A stretch of 64,000 nt of DNA, from assembly GCA_031213475.1 (NCBI GenBank), contig JARUPZ010000025.1, forward strand, positions 4,971,676 through 5,035,675, in the 5' to 3' direction. Both the position numbers and the translations under genes were made by a program. The DNA is from Nereocystis luetkeana (lineage: Eukaryota; Sar; Phaeophyceae; Laminariales; Laminariaceae). Positions 42,901-54,578 of the stretch are shown one piece after another (the stretch's first letter is position 1; each line of letters begins with the position of its first letter). Below the pieces are notes generated by a model. The model made no database searches and was not told where the DNA came from. It saw only the letters and a program-made list of their open reading frames with translations.

Positions 42901-44065
42901 CTAACGTATTTATTTGTCCCCCCGGTGGCTGACGCCCTTTCCTTAACCGGATTTGACGCCTGGCAAGGTGAACACTCTCAGCACTGTCTAAAACAGCAAC
43001 CCGTACATAAACGGTTTTAGCAACGACCTAGAGAGCGTTATGGGTGGAATTGTTGCACGCCGGGCTCAACCTGCGTTTCATCTGTCAACTGAACAAAATA
43101 CATTTTAAAAGCGGGTATATACTGAATAAATATATACAAGGTATATATATATATATTATATATATACACATCTATAATGTATATACATCACGACGGGTTC
43201 AGTGCATATTATAGTGACGGGTAGGTCGAGGCCACACACAGCGCAAAAAAAAAGGTAATAACCTGTCGACCAGGTTGGAACACGCGGGACGCAATACATA
43301 CTTTGGTCAAGTCTTCACAAACAAACCCCTGTCCTCAACCCCAATACTATATCATATCCTTCTCTACCATGTACACCCTTTCAACCACAATATTATCCCC
43401 CAAAAAATGGGTTGTAAGGCGGTCAAGCGAGTTAGACTTTCGGGCGTGGCACCTCATCATGCGGATTAGTTTGTTGAAAAAGGAGTATTACGGGGGACCA
43501 TAGTTAATAGGACCAAATATTGTTAGTAAAAATGGTTAAATATATAGGTTTTTATGTACACCATAGGTTCTATTAACTATGGTCCCCCGTACTAGTAGCC
43601 TGGTTTCTTCACCAGCGAGCGCATCTGATATTGTGCAGCCCGGCGACATGAGAAAGGCGATATTGTGCACTTCGGGTGTTGTTGCTGCTCGCCCTGCTTC
43701 TGATTCATTGCCGCGTATACGGCACACACACCGCACATACATGGCTGTTCTTGTTACCGTCGTTCAGCTGCATGCGTGCACCATATATTTATTCGAATAA
43801 AGCAATACCAGGTATATATAGGATCCTTCCAGGTACCAGGTGCATTATTAATTTAGTCGTATAATGTACCATGTATCATAATAAAAAAATCCGGGCGTCG
43901 AGCCGCAAAGTGGACACTGCTGTGGTCTCAGTTTGTGATTCCGGGTAGAAATGAACGTTCGTTCGTAAAAAAACATGATGGGTGATGCATTATTTCCGTA
44001 CTGCCAGATATTTAACGGGACTTGCGTCATTTCAGCGACGCAAACTGGAACCAAGTACTACTCGT
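39986..44065. repeat. left fragment of unit C
   Basis: Starts with the same GTTTGTGGAAAGCTCACGAG junction as unit A and aligns to unit positions 272 to about 3960. Similarity to A and B is high to about 41050, then drops sharply with many substitutions and indels to about 44065, where it ends. It contains a TA-flanked MITE (43491-43589) missing from A and B, and a TA-rich run at 43143-43166. No coding sequence is supported. Confidence 0.8.
43491..43589. mobile_element. 99-bp TA-flanked MITE with 24-bp inverted termini
   Basis: The left terminus CGGGGGACCATAGTTAATAG and its inverted copy at the right end match at 23 of 24 bases, counting the next four bases inward. TA flanks both ends (43489-43490 and 43590-43591). 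Units A (near 3555) and B (near 23500) show the uninterrupted empty site, GAGGAATA...AGCCTGG. TA target duplication is typical of Tc1/mariner-type elements; that class assignment is inference. Confidence 0.8.
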
Positions 44066-44830
44066 ACAACAAAAGCAGTTGTTAGCGGTACACACACAAA
44101 TATATACCTGGTACCTGGTATTATATCGTTACGATAGTAGTGTTGGTGCTGTCTTGTGAGCGCTTTTCTCACCCTTTCTTTAGTTTTACGTTTTTTTTTC
44201 GCTGTGTTTTCGGGTTAGCGCACGATGAGGTGCACCTTTCTTTCCGCCCGAAACTCCCTCTCATCGTGATCCCCGATCCAGACCGTGCCGGGCGCGGCCT
44301 CCACCAAGCAAGGTCGCGCAGTGCCCAGACGAGGCGCGGCAAATTCAAATACAGCAGCTGTGAGTTATTGGACCAGTTTGTTGTGTGGTCGATGCTGAGT
44401 ACGATGGAGCACAGCACAGCACAGCCGAGTGTAGTCGATACCGAGTTGAAGGTGTTCATTGACTGCTCCATACTCATTCACGGTTTTGCGAGCTACCAGT
44501 ACAGTACGTGATTTATCACACAGCAGTCTCCTCGCGTGACCAGAGATTTTGGTTGACGGCCTACCTTACCCCGCCAAGCCTATCTATGTTTAACCCGTCA
44601 CGCTGACTTTCAAAGTAAATTCTTACTCCTATTATTGCTAGTCTTAATATTAATAGTTTCAACACGCATGCCTGCATACATACATGCATGTGAAAACATT
44701 TATGTTCCGACTAGACTTTTGTGTCCAGTTAAATTGTGTAGTACTACGCGTTCGGGTTTTATTTGGGAAAAACGGTGGCATCTATGTTTCAATATTATTA
44801 TTAGTATTATTGTTAAATAATAAAATCACT

Positions 44831-44833
44831 ATA

Positions 44834-44902
<69 letters not shown>

Positions 44903-45044
44903 TTTATTATATATAATTTTATTGTTATTATAATTATTATTATTATTGTTATTATTATTATCATTATTATATTTATTATTTTTTTAATTATTATTATTAT
45001 TATTATTTTTTTAATTATTATTGTTATTTTTTTATTATTATTAA

Positions 45045-45076
<32 letters not shown>

Positions 45077-45103
45077 TTATTAGTATTATTATTATTATTA
45101 TTA

Positions 45104-45144
<41 letters not shown>

Positions 45145-45167
45145 CAATATTATTATTATTATTATTT
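44831..45167. repeat. (ATT)n microsatellite with interruptions
   Basis: About 337 bases of near-continuous TTA/ATT trinucleotides with T-run and AAT interruptions. It creates long isoleucine- or asparagine-rich frames on both strands; these are translation artefacts. Confidence 0.97.
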
Positions 45168-46716
45168 GCCTTGCCTGTTGCCATCCGACAATGTGCAGCA
45201 TGTGATCTTCAACATTGATCACTCATCACTTTCCTAGAAAAAAGAAAACCTCGGAAACAAAAGGAAACCCATGATGGACCAAGTCTACCTCCCTTCTGTG
45301 CCAACTTTAAACCTGTCTACAAGCAAGCGTTCCCTTGCAGCATATATATGTTGATCGGTCGCACCGGGTACTTGCAGCATACCAGGTATAGCACTCCAAT
45401 CAACCTTACTTACTTGTGTGTCACGTGCGGGTCAGATAGAGGCCTTCTTCAATTTTTTTCTGTTTTTGTACGGGTTCAGGGTAAAGTTTGGCAGTACAAC
45501 CGCGGTGTTATTGCTTTTCGTGGGCAGGCGTCGGAAGCAAGCATAGCAACAAAGGAAATCATAAGGAGGATGTCTGCCCATAGCAACGATGAGGAAGCTA
45601 TGGTGGTAACGTCACGGCAAGCGTCATGAATAACGAGACAAGAACGTCCCCTGACCCGAAGAAATAACACCTTTCACCCTTTTCTTTGGCAGTACGATCG
45701 CCTTTTTTGCGGACGGCCTCCGTTTACCCACATTACGGACATACATGTGGGAAGTCGCAGGCGGGCTTCGGCCGTTTTTAGGCTGCAGAATTCAGGGACC
45801 GTCTGTGTATATCTGTGTTGAGGAAATTTAAACATAATAATATTAGGAAAATTATACAAATGAATAAATTTCCGTGATTCCACGCAGGATGACACGCGTG
45901 TTGAGGGGAGGAACAAAAATTTGTGTGTGTATCTGATACTAAATACCTGGTACTACGCGAACTGCTGCCTTGTACTCAGATACAGGCATATATTTGTATA
46001 TATTAAATGTCCTATATATACCAGAAACATTTTTTTTTGTTTTTTTGACTTTGTTCCTATTGTCTTTTGCTCTTTTTTTCCGGTCTGGCTTGTGTTGTTG
46101 TGTTCTCGTACCCGGTGCGCTGACACTTCACTTCCTTGACACTTGAATTTGCTATTTGTTTTTTTTCTTGGTTTTCCTCTGTCTCACAGTCTGTGATCAC
46201 ATAATCAGTCTCTCTCTAGGATAGGGAATCAGGACGGACACTGGGTGTACTGATGAAGCTGGGTAGGAAGGACGATTTAATGTGAAGACAACAACAAAAA
46301 CCACAGGAAATCCGCTGTCTGCGCGTTCGATCAAATAATAATTTGATCCCAATAGACTGGTAACCATTTGATAACTACAGTACCTATATAACTCTATGAT
46401 CTAACATCTGACAAAACGTATGGCGCTTGTACAGTGTAGCAACCACACCATCAATTTCATGCAGTAACCTGAAACCAACTGCTTCTGTAGGCTTATAGAA
46501 GGACGGTGGGTCAAATATATACCAGGTATACATACAGTACATAGATACCAGGTACCAGGTACCAGGTAAAAAAACAGCAGTAACGGGTGTACCAACAAAT
46601 ATAGCGTACCAGGTAGTAGATGTTTCTAGTCGGCCCTGAACGCGTTCCGAATATACACCAAAAAAACGGAGTATGACTCTGGCCTCAAAATTCACGACGG
46701 TTAGAACTATCTCTTA

Positions 46717-46809
46717 TTAACCCTTTTAGAACCGCAGTCTCGTTTTGAGGACAAACCATTCAAAATTCAAGTAGTTTGTCCCCAAAACGGGACCGCGGCT
46801 CTAAAAAAA
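46717..46809. mobile_element. TTAA-type MITE, copy in accessory segment
   Basis: The left end TTAACCCTTTTAGAACCGC is intact. The arms GTCTCGTTTTGAGGACAAAC and GTTTGTCCCCAAAACGGGAC are inverted, and the right end has decayed into an A run without TTAA. Same family as 28100-28198. Confidence 0.7.
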
Positions 46810-47536
46810 CCGTGTCTCACAGGTGGGGACAAAGTGGTACCCCGTACCAGGTACCAGGTATATCCACGGCAATGAAAATCCAACCCCGCTTTTCCCCACC
46901 CACTTGCTTGTGCAATACCATAGACTTTCGCCCGCACATTGACTCTCCATATCCTACCAGGGTATACATGTGCGCTAGGGCTATGTAATACCTCGTTCCC
47001 CTATATTAATAGTAGTGGCAGGCCACAGAGTCGACAGGATATTATGTGACATACACCACATCCACAGTTCCACAGCAGCAGCAGTCCTCGCGGACATTTT
47101 ATTGGGCACTACGGAAACTTGATAACAGCTAGCTGTAGTATTATGTGAACGGCTACTTCTCGTTTTTATCTCTGCCTTCTTACAGGAATAATAGTAGGCA
47201 CCTTAGAACGGGCCCACCAGTTCTGATACAGTTAGGGTAGTCGCTACTGGAGGAGAGGGTGGTATGGCGTAGGACCTATGGATGAGAGAAACGAACTTCA
47301 CACCTCGTGAGCGGTGTTTCGTGGCATCTGCAACTTGGTATACGATATACACATCGTGCTGTACACCATTACAATCTTTGTGGGAACACAAATATCCTTG
47401 AGGACGAGCTGTTGATAGGAAAAAACAATATCACCCCCAATAAATGACTCACGTACCGAAACAAAAAACCTGAAATGCATGTAGCATGCGGCCATGCGGC
47501 GCAATGCATATCAACCGAACCTGATTTGCGAGAAAT

Positions 47537-47623
47537 TTAAAGCTGCAGTTTCGTTTTGGGACAAACTACTTGGAATTTGAGTGGTGTGTCCCCAAAACGG
47601 GACTGCCGTGCCAGAAGGGTTAA
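47537..47623. mobile_element. TTAA-type MITE, shorter copy
   Basis: Bounded by TTAA at 47537-47540 and 47620-47623. Inner arms TTTCGTTTTGGGACAAAC and GTCCCCAAAACGGGACTGC are inverted. It sits beside the patch that resembles unit A near 7100. Confidence 0.6.
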
Positions 47624-48003
47624 GAGATGACGAATTTTGACGACTCGCTGCAGGTTGAAGGTGAACGACGAAAACTTTTACACCACGAAAGCAGGCAACA
47701 ACACTAACTGGAATATAACACGAGGGAAAACACGAACAATAGTACAGTAGTACGATAGACACGACACCATTGGTACCAGGCGCACTATTAATAGCAGCAG
47801 GGAGAACCTGGGTTAAGTGAAATCCATCCCGTTTATTATGATCATTGAGTAAAATACGTCTCCTTCTTAGTTCTCTCCCGGCAATACTCATAATAACCCA
47901 GAAGATCTAGGATCACACAGCGGGCGTCCCTGCTTCCTTTCTTCGGTTTTAGATTATCGCCGGAGCGAGGCGACAAAACACACGCTGAAACCCGGGCACT
48001 AAC

Positions 48004-48859
48004 TATTAAGGCTCATGGCGCATAACCTACTAGGTATGGCGATTGGCGTGTGTACCAGCTCGTAGCTGGTGTGTACGCCTAGACTCGATTGCCGATGGCC
48101 GGCAATACACAGTCAAAATGTTCGAGGCAAACACGTAGTCACTGTCAGGTGACTTGTACGTGAAGCTTCAACGTAGAAGAGAAGAAGATGGTGTGGTGAC
48201 CCCAAGCCACATTGTTGATTGATTGCTCAGCTGGAAGCTGATGATGGTGAGCAAAAGAAGAGCAAAAGTAGAGCAAAAGTAGAGTGAGCTCAAAGGGGAG
48301 GGCGGTGCGCGTGTGCGCTCGCAGCTCGTAACAAAGGACGACCCTTGCACTTCGGTCAAACAAAAACAAAATGAGGGAATACCCTCGTATTCCGTTCAAA
48401 ATACAAACAACGAAGAGACCCCCAGATTTACTGTAAAGAACAATATATCTTGGGGTACATATCCATGACCCCAGTGTAGCCTATGTTGTTTCTCCAACCA
48501 GAACTACATTGTAACAACAGTAAAACTATGCTACCGGTCTCGGAGGGATACTGAAGATATCCTTTCCATTATGCACCAATGATAGCACGTACTAAATGTG
48601 CCGTCCACCGTAGATCATGTACGTACGTACCACAACAGTAGATCCATGGCACTACTCGTCATTGGGACTTTATTCTGTGCGTACGGGTGCACAGCAGTAT
48701 ATATATGCGTAAAAAGACAGCTGCTGCTATCCTACTATAACTCAGACTGGAAAACTGTCTGTCGTACATAGAATGCGTAAAATGTACCAGGTATACCAGA
48801 TGACGTAAGTGTAATCGAGTAACGAATATGATGGTTACTGACAAGTATCATCTCTAATA
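48004..48859 (-). repeat. left LTR (3' LTR in element orientation)
   Basis: Direct repeat of 51356-52209. Differences include a handful of substitutions, a 3-bp AAC indel, a TA-repeat length change and short indels near the right end. It contains a small AGAGCAAAAGT tandem repeat around 48250-48285. Confidence 0.9.
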
Positions 48860-48868
48860 CCTCCTCCC
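48860..48868 (-). other. candidate polypurine tract
   Basis: CCTCCTCCC on the plus strand, GGGAGGAGG in element sense, abutting the LTR. This is the expected place for the plus-strand primer of an LTR element. Confidence 0.65.
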
Positions 48869-49769
48869 GTTAAGCGTACACTTTCTTACTCTGCGTTACA
48901 TGCTAAAAATTCTTAAAAAGAAACACTCATGCAACATCAAGGAGTGATATTGTTTTGGGAACACTTACTTGTACATAATGTACCTGTATGATGGTTCCAA
49001 GGATATTCAGTTGTACATGATGTACCTACCGGATGAGATCCAAGGAGTGAATTCAACACATAAAAGGGCAATAAAATAACCGAACATAGAATCGTTCCGT
49101 TCTATATAATACTACTGCAACACCTGCTTGTATGAGGTGGGTGTGTATACCTAAACTACATACGAGGGTTGCTACAGGAGTACCTGGTAGTCTTTATAAA
49201 GTGAAAATGGTTTGTCGATCAGCTACAATCACAGGAAAGAATAAACCTGGTCGAAAGTTCCTGCCGCCCCAAAACTAAACAAAGGAACAATGTGGACGAT
49301 CACTGCAAGTGGTTTACTGCTTGCTCAAAAGACTACCAGATACAGTAAGTAGTACATTACCAGAGTTCCCTGCTGTATCCCCCAGGACCTAGGTGCGTTC
49401 CCGGGTAAAAAAGAAGATGCACACGATGATACACCCCGATGATGATGACACTCCAGCTTGTTGCGGTGGTAGTGTTCCATTATCTGATGATGACGTTCCG
49501 GTCCCTGATGAGGAATATTTTGTTAAATATTGTAGTTCTTGGTGAGGTGATCTCGTACGATACTACAACAACACCAGTAGTACCGTATACCTGGTACCTG
49601 GTATACAGCAGTATCTCTTGGAGTAGCTGCCGCACGATGCTCGGGGATCCCGAGGCTTTATATTTGCCGTATGTATATTACAGCAGTCGACAGTGTACTG
49701 CTGTAGTATCATCCAGATGAAGGTGATGATACAACAGTACACGGGTTCCTTCTTGATGATACAAGAAGC

Positions 49770-50900
49770 AGAGCTCAGTCACCACAGGCAGCGATGGCCG
49801 GGAGATACTTCCTATAATAGATTTTGCTCGTGATTCACGAGGCTGACAAATCCACACCAGTAGTGGATGGCGCCTAGCAATGCCTCTAATCTACAGGAGT
49901 ACTGTGATTGTCTTTGGGGTAGCTATTGAAACAGCACCAAGCTAAGTAAGTACTCGACGCGATGCACTATCGAGATTTGAGTTATTTTCAGGGGCTTCTC
50001 CTTGATGATCCCGCGGGGAGGTCCCTGTTGGAAATTTGTGAAGTCAGGGTCCCTTTTTACAGACGGTGGTACCGCCGGGAGTTACTTCTATACAACTGCA
50101 GCTCGGATTGCCCGAGGCTGACGATCCACGATGTGGACTACACTAGGCAGAGCTCCTTAACCCCAGCGGTGCTGTGAGTTGTGGCGAAGTTGTCCTTGAC
50201 AGCGTACAGCAGTATAATAATACTCGACGTTGAGTCAAGATTTTTCGAGTCCACACTTCGTATGAGAAATATGGCCGGAGGTGAGATGCACACAGTAGAT
50301 AGCAGTACTGCTCTGTGCTGTGTGATCAAGACACGAAACTAAACTGTTGTCGTACGTATCCTCCTCGGAGAAACTATTTGCTATTATTATAGTTCTTGTT
50401 TCAACGGTCGTGTGGGGTCACGGATCCACGTGGAGTCCAATGACGGCTGTCGAAACAAAATCTCTCTGGGGCCGATGGCCCTCTTGGAGAAAAGAAAATC
50501 TCTCTGGGGCCGAAGGCCCTCTTGGAAATGTATCGAAAAAGTTCAGAGACAGCAGAACGCTTGTCGGGAGATAACTTCAATGTCGCTGTTGCTCAGAGTA
50601 ACTGAGGCTTACGATCCACGAGATGGACTACGCTCAGCAGAGCTCCTAACCTTCAGATTTACTGGGTTGTAATTTGGAGTTGCTGTTGGGCAGCGTACAG
50701 CGGGTTAATTTATTTATCGACGTTCAGCGCTCCTTTAACAGACCGCAGAAATGCTTGTCGGGAGTTGACTTAAATGTCGCTGTTGCTCAGAGTAACCGAG
50801 GCTTACGATCCACGAGATGGACTACGCTCGGCAGAGCTCCTAACCTCAGGTTTGCTGGGTTGTAAAGTGGAGTTGCTGTTGTTCAGCGTACAGCAGCAGG
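49770..50900. repeat. degenerate direct repeats inside the LTR element
   Basis: Four related blocks near 49775-49870, 50065-50165, 50540-50650 and 50735-50845 share GGGAG.TA.CTT, GAGGCT.AC.ATCCAC and GATGGACTAC signatures. The last two are about 90% alike and are each followed by a related GCGTACAGC segment. A 46-bp tandem pair built on TCTCTCTGGGGCCGA lies at 50458-50526. No conserved reading frame runs through them. Confidence 0.7.
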
Positions 50901-51337
50901 TACACTCAAGGTTTTCTCGAGATTATTGGTCCTCGTCTATGGAAAGACAAAGCGGAGAAGGTGAGATTGTCACAACTCCTACGCGGTGGTACTCTGTAGG
51001 TGTCTCTATCGTAGTTACAGCAACTAGACTACAGCAGCAGTGAACTACAGCAGTACAGCAGTAGTGAACTACAGCAGTAATATTATGCCCTACGCAGGAC
51101 CCTCGTACAAGCGCGCGGTATATGTACCACGTGTCACTCACGTTTCAACGAAGTACGTGGACGTTCGATGTTTCGTTCCTCTCGTCGCAGAAGAAGCTTC
51201 CTTTTCGTCGTACGTAGCAGCAAGTTTCTTGATCTTGAAAAAGTCCAGTCCTCCTCCTGCTGTATGTATAGCGAGCCAGTAGCAGTCCAGGGTGGCAGTC
51301 TTGGGCCACCGCTGCTAGTAGCTTGCCGCGTTTACGC

Positions 51338-51355
51338 GTTTCGAGGCTCATAACC
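51338..51355 (-). promoter_or_regulatory. candidate primer-binding site (half-tRNA-Met type)
   Basis: Immediately inside the right LTR, minus strand GGTTATGAGCCTCGAAAC. Its complement contains GGCTCATAACC, the anticodon arm of a methionine tRNA with the CUCAUAA loop. Drosophila copia primes from an initiator-Met tRNA fragment ending in the anticodon arm; use of the same mode here is inference. Confidence 0.6.
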
Positions 51356-52209
51356 TATTAAGGCTCATGGCGCATAACCTACTAGGTATGGCGATTGGCG
51401 TGTGTACCAGCTCGTAGCTGGTGTTTACGCCTAGACTCGATTGCCGATGGCCGGCAATACACAGTCAAAATGTTCGAGGCAAACACGTAGTCACTGTCAG
51501 GTGACTTGTACGTGAAGCTTCAACATAGAAGAGAAGAAGATGGTGTGGTGACCCCAAGCCACATTGTTGATTGATTGCTCAGCTGGAAGCTGATGATGGT
51601 GAGCAAAAGAAGAGCAAAAGTAGAGCAAAAGTAGAGTGAGCTCAAAGGGGAGGGCGGTGCGCGTGTGCGCTCGCAGCTCGCAACAAAGGACGACCCTTGC
51701 ACTTCGGTCAAACAAAAACAAAATGAGGGAATACCCTCGTATTCCGTTCAAAATAAAAACAACGAAGAGACCCCCAGATTTACTGTAAAGAACAATATAT
51801 CTTGGGGTACATATCCATGACCCCAGTGTAGCCTATGTTGTTTCTCCAACCAGAACTACATTGTAACAGTAAAACTATGCTACCGGTCTCGGAGGGATAC
51901 TGAAGATATCCTTTCCATTATGCACCAATGATAGCACGTACTAAATGTGCTGTCTACCGTAGATCATGTACGTACGTACCACAACAGTAGATCCATGGCA
52001 CTACTCGTCATTGGGACTTTATTCTGTGCGTACGGGTGCACAGCAGTATATATATATATGCGTAAAAAGACAGCTGCTGCTATCCTACTATAACTCAGAC
52101 TGGAAAACTGTCTGTCGTACATAGAATGCGTAAAATGTATACCAGATGACGTAAGTAAGTGTAATCGAGTAACGAATATGATGGTTACTGACAAGTATCA
52201 TCTCTAATA
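51356..52209 (-). repeat. right LTR (5' LTR in element orientation)
   Basis: Begins TATTAAGGCTCATGG and ends CATCTCTAATA, then the target duplication CTAAC. Near-identical to 48004-48859. Confidence 0.9.
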
Positions 52210-52214
52210 CTAAC

Positions 52215-52439
52215 ATCGTATCCTTAATATTAAAAAATCACTACCCTGGTACATGGTAGGTAGTTTTTTTTCATCCCCCCCCCGACCCTCGCGAATTCCA
52301 TTGTCTTCTGATTCCGGAATGCTCCAACCTACAGCGATAATACTATTTTGTCCTATACGACCGTAGCGGGAGGGGGGTAGAAGAGCCTGCTATGTGACCC
52401 CGGATCTGAGTTACGAGTTGGAAGGAGAGACAGAAGAAG

Positions 52440-52490
<51 letters not shown>

Positions 52491-53782
52491 TGCGAAGATA
52501 ATAAATGTGATGAGCAAAAAAAAAAAAAAAAACGAAATTGATCGATTTTTTTTTAACGTCTTGACTACGAACTACTACTACTACTGTCAAAGTAGCACCT
52601 AAAACAGTGAATAAAACTACAGTATAAAAATAGGATAAAGTAGTTTTTTACAAGGTACTTCAACTGGGAAATCTACAGAAATGGCAGAGGAGTGACAATA
52701 ATCAAGAACTCACCCCCCACCCCTCCCCTGCGCTACATTGCTCTTGATACGTGTATTTATAGGACTACTGCATGCAGTGGACTGGGGAGATTTGAACCAT
52801 ACCTGGTACATGCCACGTAGAAGATGCGCATTTTGTTGCCCATTTTTACCGGTGAGCTGTTTTTCCAGAGTTCCCAAAGTCTGGCAATAATTGGAAACAT
52901 ATTATATCAAAGAATCGGAGGCATTTTGTCACGATTTATTTGAGAAAAAAAGTAGAACCAAAATAAGGATGAAAGTTTGATCTCACATACTTACTTGGAG
53001 AATCAAGTACGTAAGGAAAAATTTGACGATAAAAAAAATTGCGTGAAAAATATATGATCATGATCAGACAAAATACTCTCCGATAATACTGACCCTCACG
53101 TGATTCTGTATAGGCAATAGGTAACGCCAATGACTTGCGCTGTGTTTTTAAGCGTCACGAAGATGACGCTAAGACATGGTGCCTGTGGCAGAAATATGAG
53201 AGGTCTTCATCTGTCATACCTGAACCACCACAATTACGAGGACCGTTAAGGACGCGCAGAAAATCAGCTTCAAGTTATTGCTGATGCTTTTCCTTTTGCT
53301 TTTGTGCGATGATGCCATAAACGCAGTGTCTTGTCTTCTCTAATATTCGAAGAAAATGTAATTTATCGTATAAACAGTTTGCCGGTGTGACGGGCTAGAA
53401 GTGAGCGCTCGCTGTGCATCGTATGTCTGAGGTGGTTATGTGATGTCTCTGCTATTAATCAAGTATCAGAAACTCAAAAGCCCTCGTCAATGCGGTGAGT
53501 CATTGTAACAGAGCACGGAAAATATAGCCGTTCAGAACACAAGAATTGTACCGAATGGACTGAACTCTCTCCGGTTCCATGTCTCCGAGCAGAGATTGTC
53601 CTCTCTGGGCTGAGAGTACACATCAAGAAAACATACGTGAACGGGCGACCGTCGTGCCCCGCACAGAGGCAATCCTGGGGATTAACCGCTGTGGATGAAC
53701 GTACAACGGGTGTGGGTATACGTACTTTGAAGATTCTAAGTGAAGATTCGGATTTCCTCTGAACGTTTCCCTCTCTAATTAG
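52215..53782. other. AT-rich non-coding spacer
   Basis: Contains a (TA)n run at 52441-52491, an A run near 52516-52531 and a short CTA repeat near 52570. No gene, RNA or transposon end is seen. The right edge is where similarity to unit A resumes. Confidence 0.6.
52441..52491. repeat. (TA)n microsatellite
   Basis: 51 bases of TA dinucleotides with one TACA interruption. Confidence 0.95.
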
Positions 53783-53789
53783 TGCGGCA

Positions 53790-54200
53790 TCACAAACTGA
53801 TCGAGCTCCCAAAGCCCCCCGGAGTCCACCATGAGCTCCGCCCCCGTAAGCATCAAATAATATGCTCGATAGTCTTACCTGGGTATGGTAGATGGCTTTC
53901 ACTGTGGCTGTTGTCCAGAAATCCGCGTGCTGTCCAGCCCCCCCTCGTCATTCAACACGGCCCCCCACTCTTCTGCTCATTGCACAGAAAAAAAGGCACT
54001 GCTACTACTGCCACGCGAGAGAAGGACACCGATATTTCTGTCACACCTACCTCCTGTTCTGCTACCGAACAGATTGAGTGTGCACTTTGACCAAGTTTTA
54101 TGAGCAAGTGCATGTTAGCCGTTGAAAAAAAAGAAGTTAAACGTCGTTCTCTTGTAGTAGTGTGGTACCTCAAATACCGACGTGAAAAAGATAATTACGC
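53790..54200. other. upstream segment conserved in all three units
   Basis: Alignable to 9160-9600 and 29110-29550, by eye roughly 70%, about 0.8-1.1 kb upstream of each start codon. The frame is not kept, so it may be a promoter-proximal or untranslated region. The bases nearer the copy 3 start are less conserved, apart from about 28 just before the ATG. Confidence 0.45.
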
Positions 54201-54578
54201 CAGGAGATGCAAGCCAAACTAGAGTGTATTGATGCAGATAGGTCGTGAAGGATCGTCCTGAAGTAGGACTTGACGGTTAAAGATGGCATCAAGATTATTC
54301 CATCTGAGCGCAACTACGGCCGTAGGCCAAATTGTGGTAAAAAAAAGCCAAAACGATGTGAGATAGGTCTATTTTCAGACGCACAAGCCCTACGCCTGCG
54401 TGCAGCGAACGCTCAAACGCCTAAAATTGAACCCGCCAATGTTTATTTCACACCACGGTGTAAATGGATATATCTATACGTGGTATTGTTTTTCACCAAC
54501 ACACGGCACTGTCACTTGTACCTGTTAGGTAATTACATCGGGAAGTCGTGCCCATCAAGGACGATATCGACTCGCAGC

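Larger units (their letters stand above)
44066..48003. other. accessory non-coding segment between unit C fragments
   Basis: No supported gene. Contents: an (ATT)n microsatellite (44831-45167), repeated TACCAGGTA/GGTACC-type motifs, two TTAA-type MITEs, and a short patch near 47470-47535 that resembles unit A 7065-7125 (shared GCATGCGGCCATG and CTGATTTGCGAG). That patch shows some of the original unit survives here. Open frames at 44140-44511 and 45348-45629 match nothing I know. Confidence 0.5.
48004..52209 (-). mobile_element. non-autonomous LTR retrotransposon, probably Copia-like
   Basis: Two direct repeats of 856 and 854 bp (48004-48859 and 51356-52209), about 98-99% identical, enclose 2.5 kb. 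The element is flanked by a perfect 5-bp duplication CTAAC (47999-48003 and 52210-52214). Each LTR begins TATTA and ends TAATA, an inverted pair but not the usual TG...CA. Orientation is minus: next to the left LTR lies CCTCCTCCC, a polypurine tract on the minus strand, and next to the right LTR the minus strand reads GGTTATGAGCCTCGAAAC, a candidate primer-binding site. The interior has no gag, protease, integrase or reverse transcriptase frame, only degenerate tandem repeats, so mobilisation would need proteins from another element. High LTR identity indicates recent insertion. Confidence 0.88.

Noticed and set aside
44684..45222. Long isoleucine- or asparagine-rich open frames on both strands
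   Set aside because: Produced by the (ATT)n microsatellite, which has no stops in several frames; not genes.
51338..51355. tRNA-Met gene fragment
   Set aside because: Only the anticodon arm is matched and it abuts the LTR exactly; a primer-binding site is the better reading. No complete tRNA gene was seen in the window.
48004..52209. CRISPR array or terminal duplication
   Set aside because: Only two long repeats, with a target duplication and LTR signals; an LTR element explains them.
53892..54077. Cys/His-rich frame resembling a zinc knuckle
   Set aside because: Spacing does not match CX2CX4HX4C, and the frame is not kept in units A and B.
54270..54578. Upstream in-frame ATG extending copy 3 exon 1
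   Set aside because: The extension has no counterpart in copies 1 and 2 and would bury the signal peptide.
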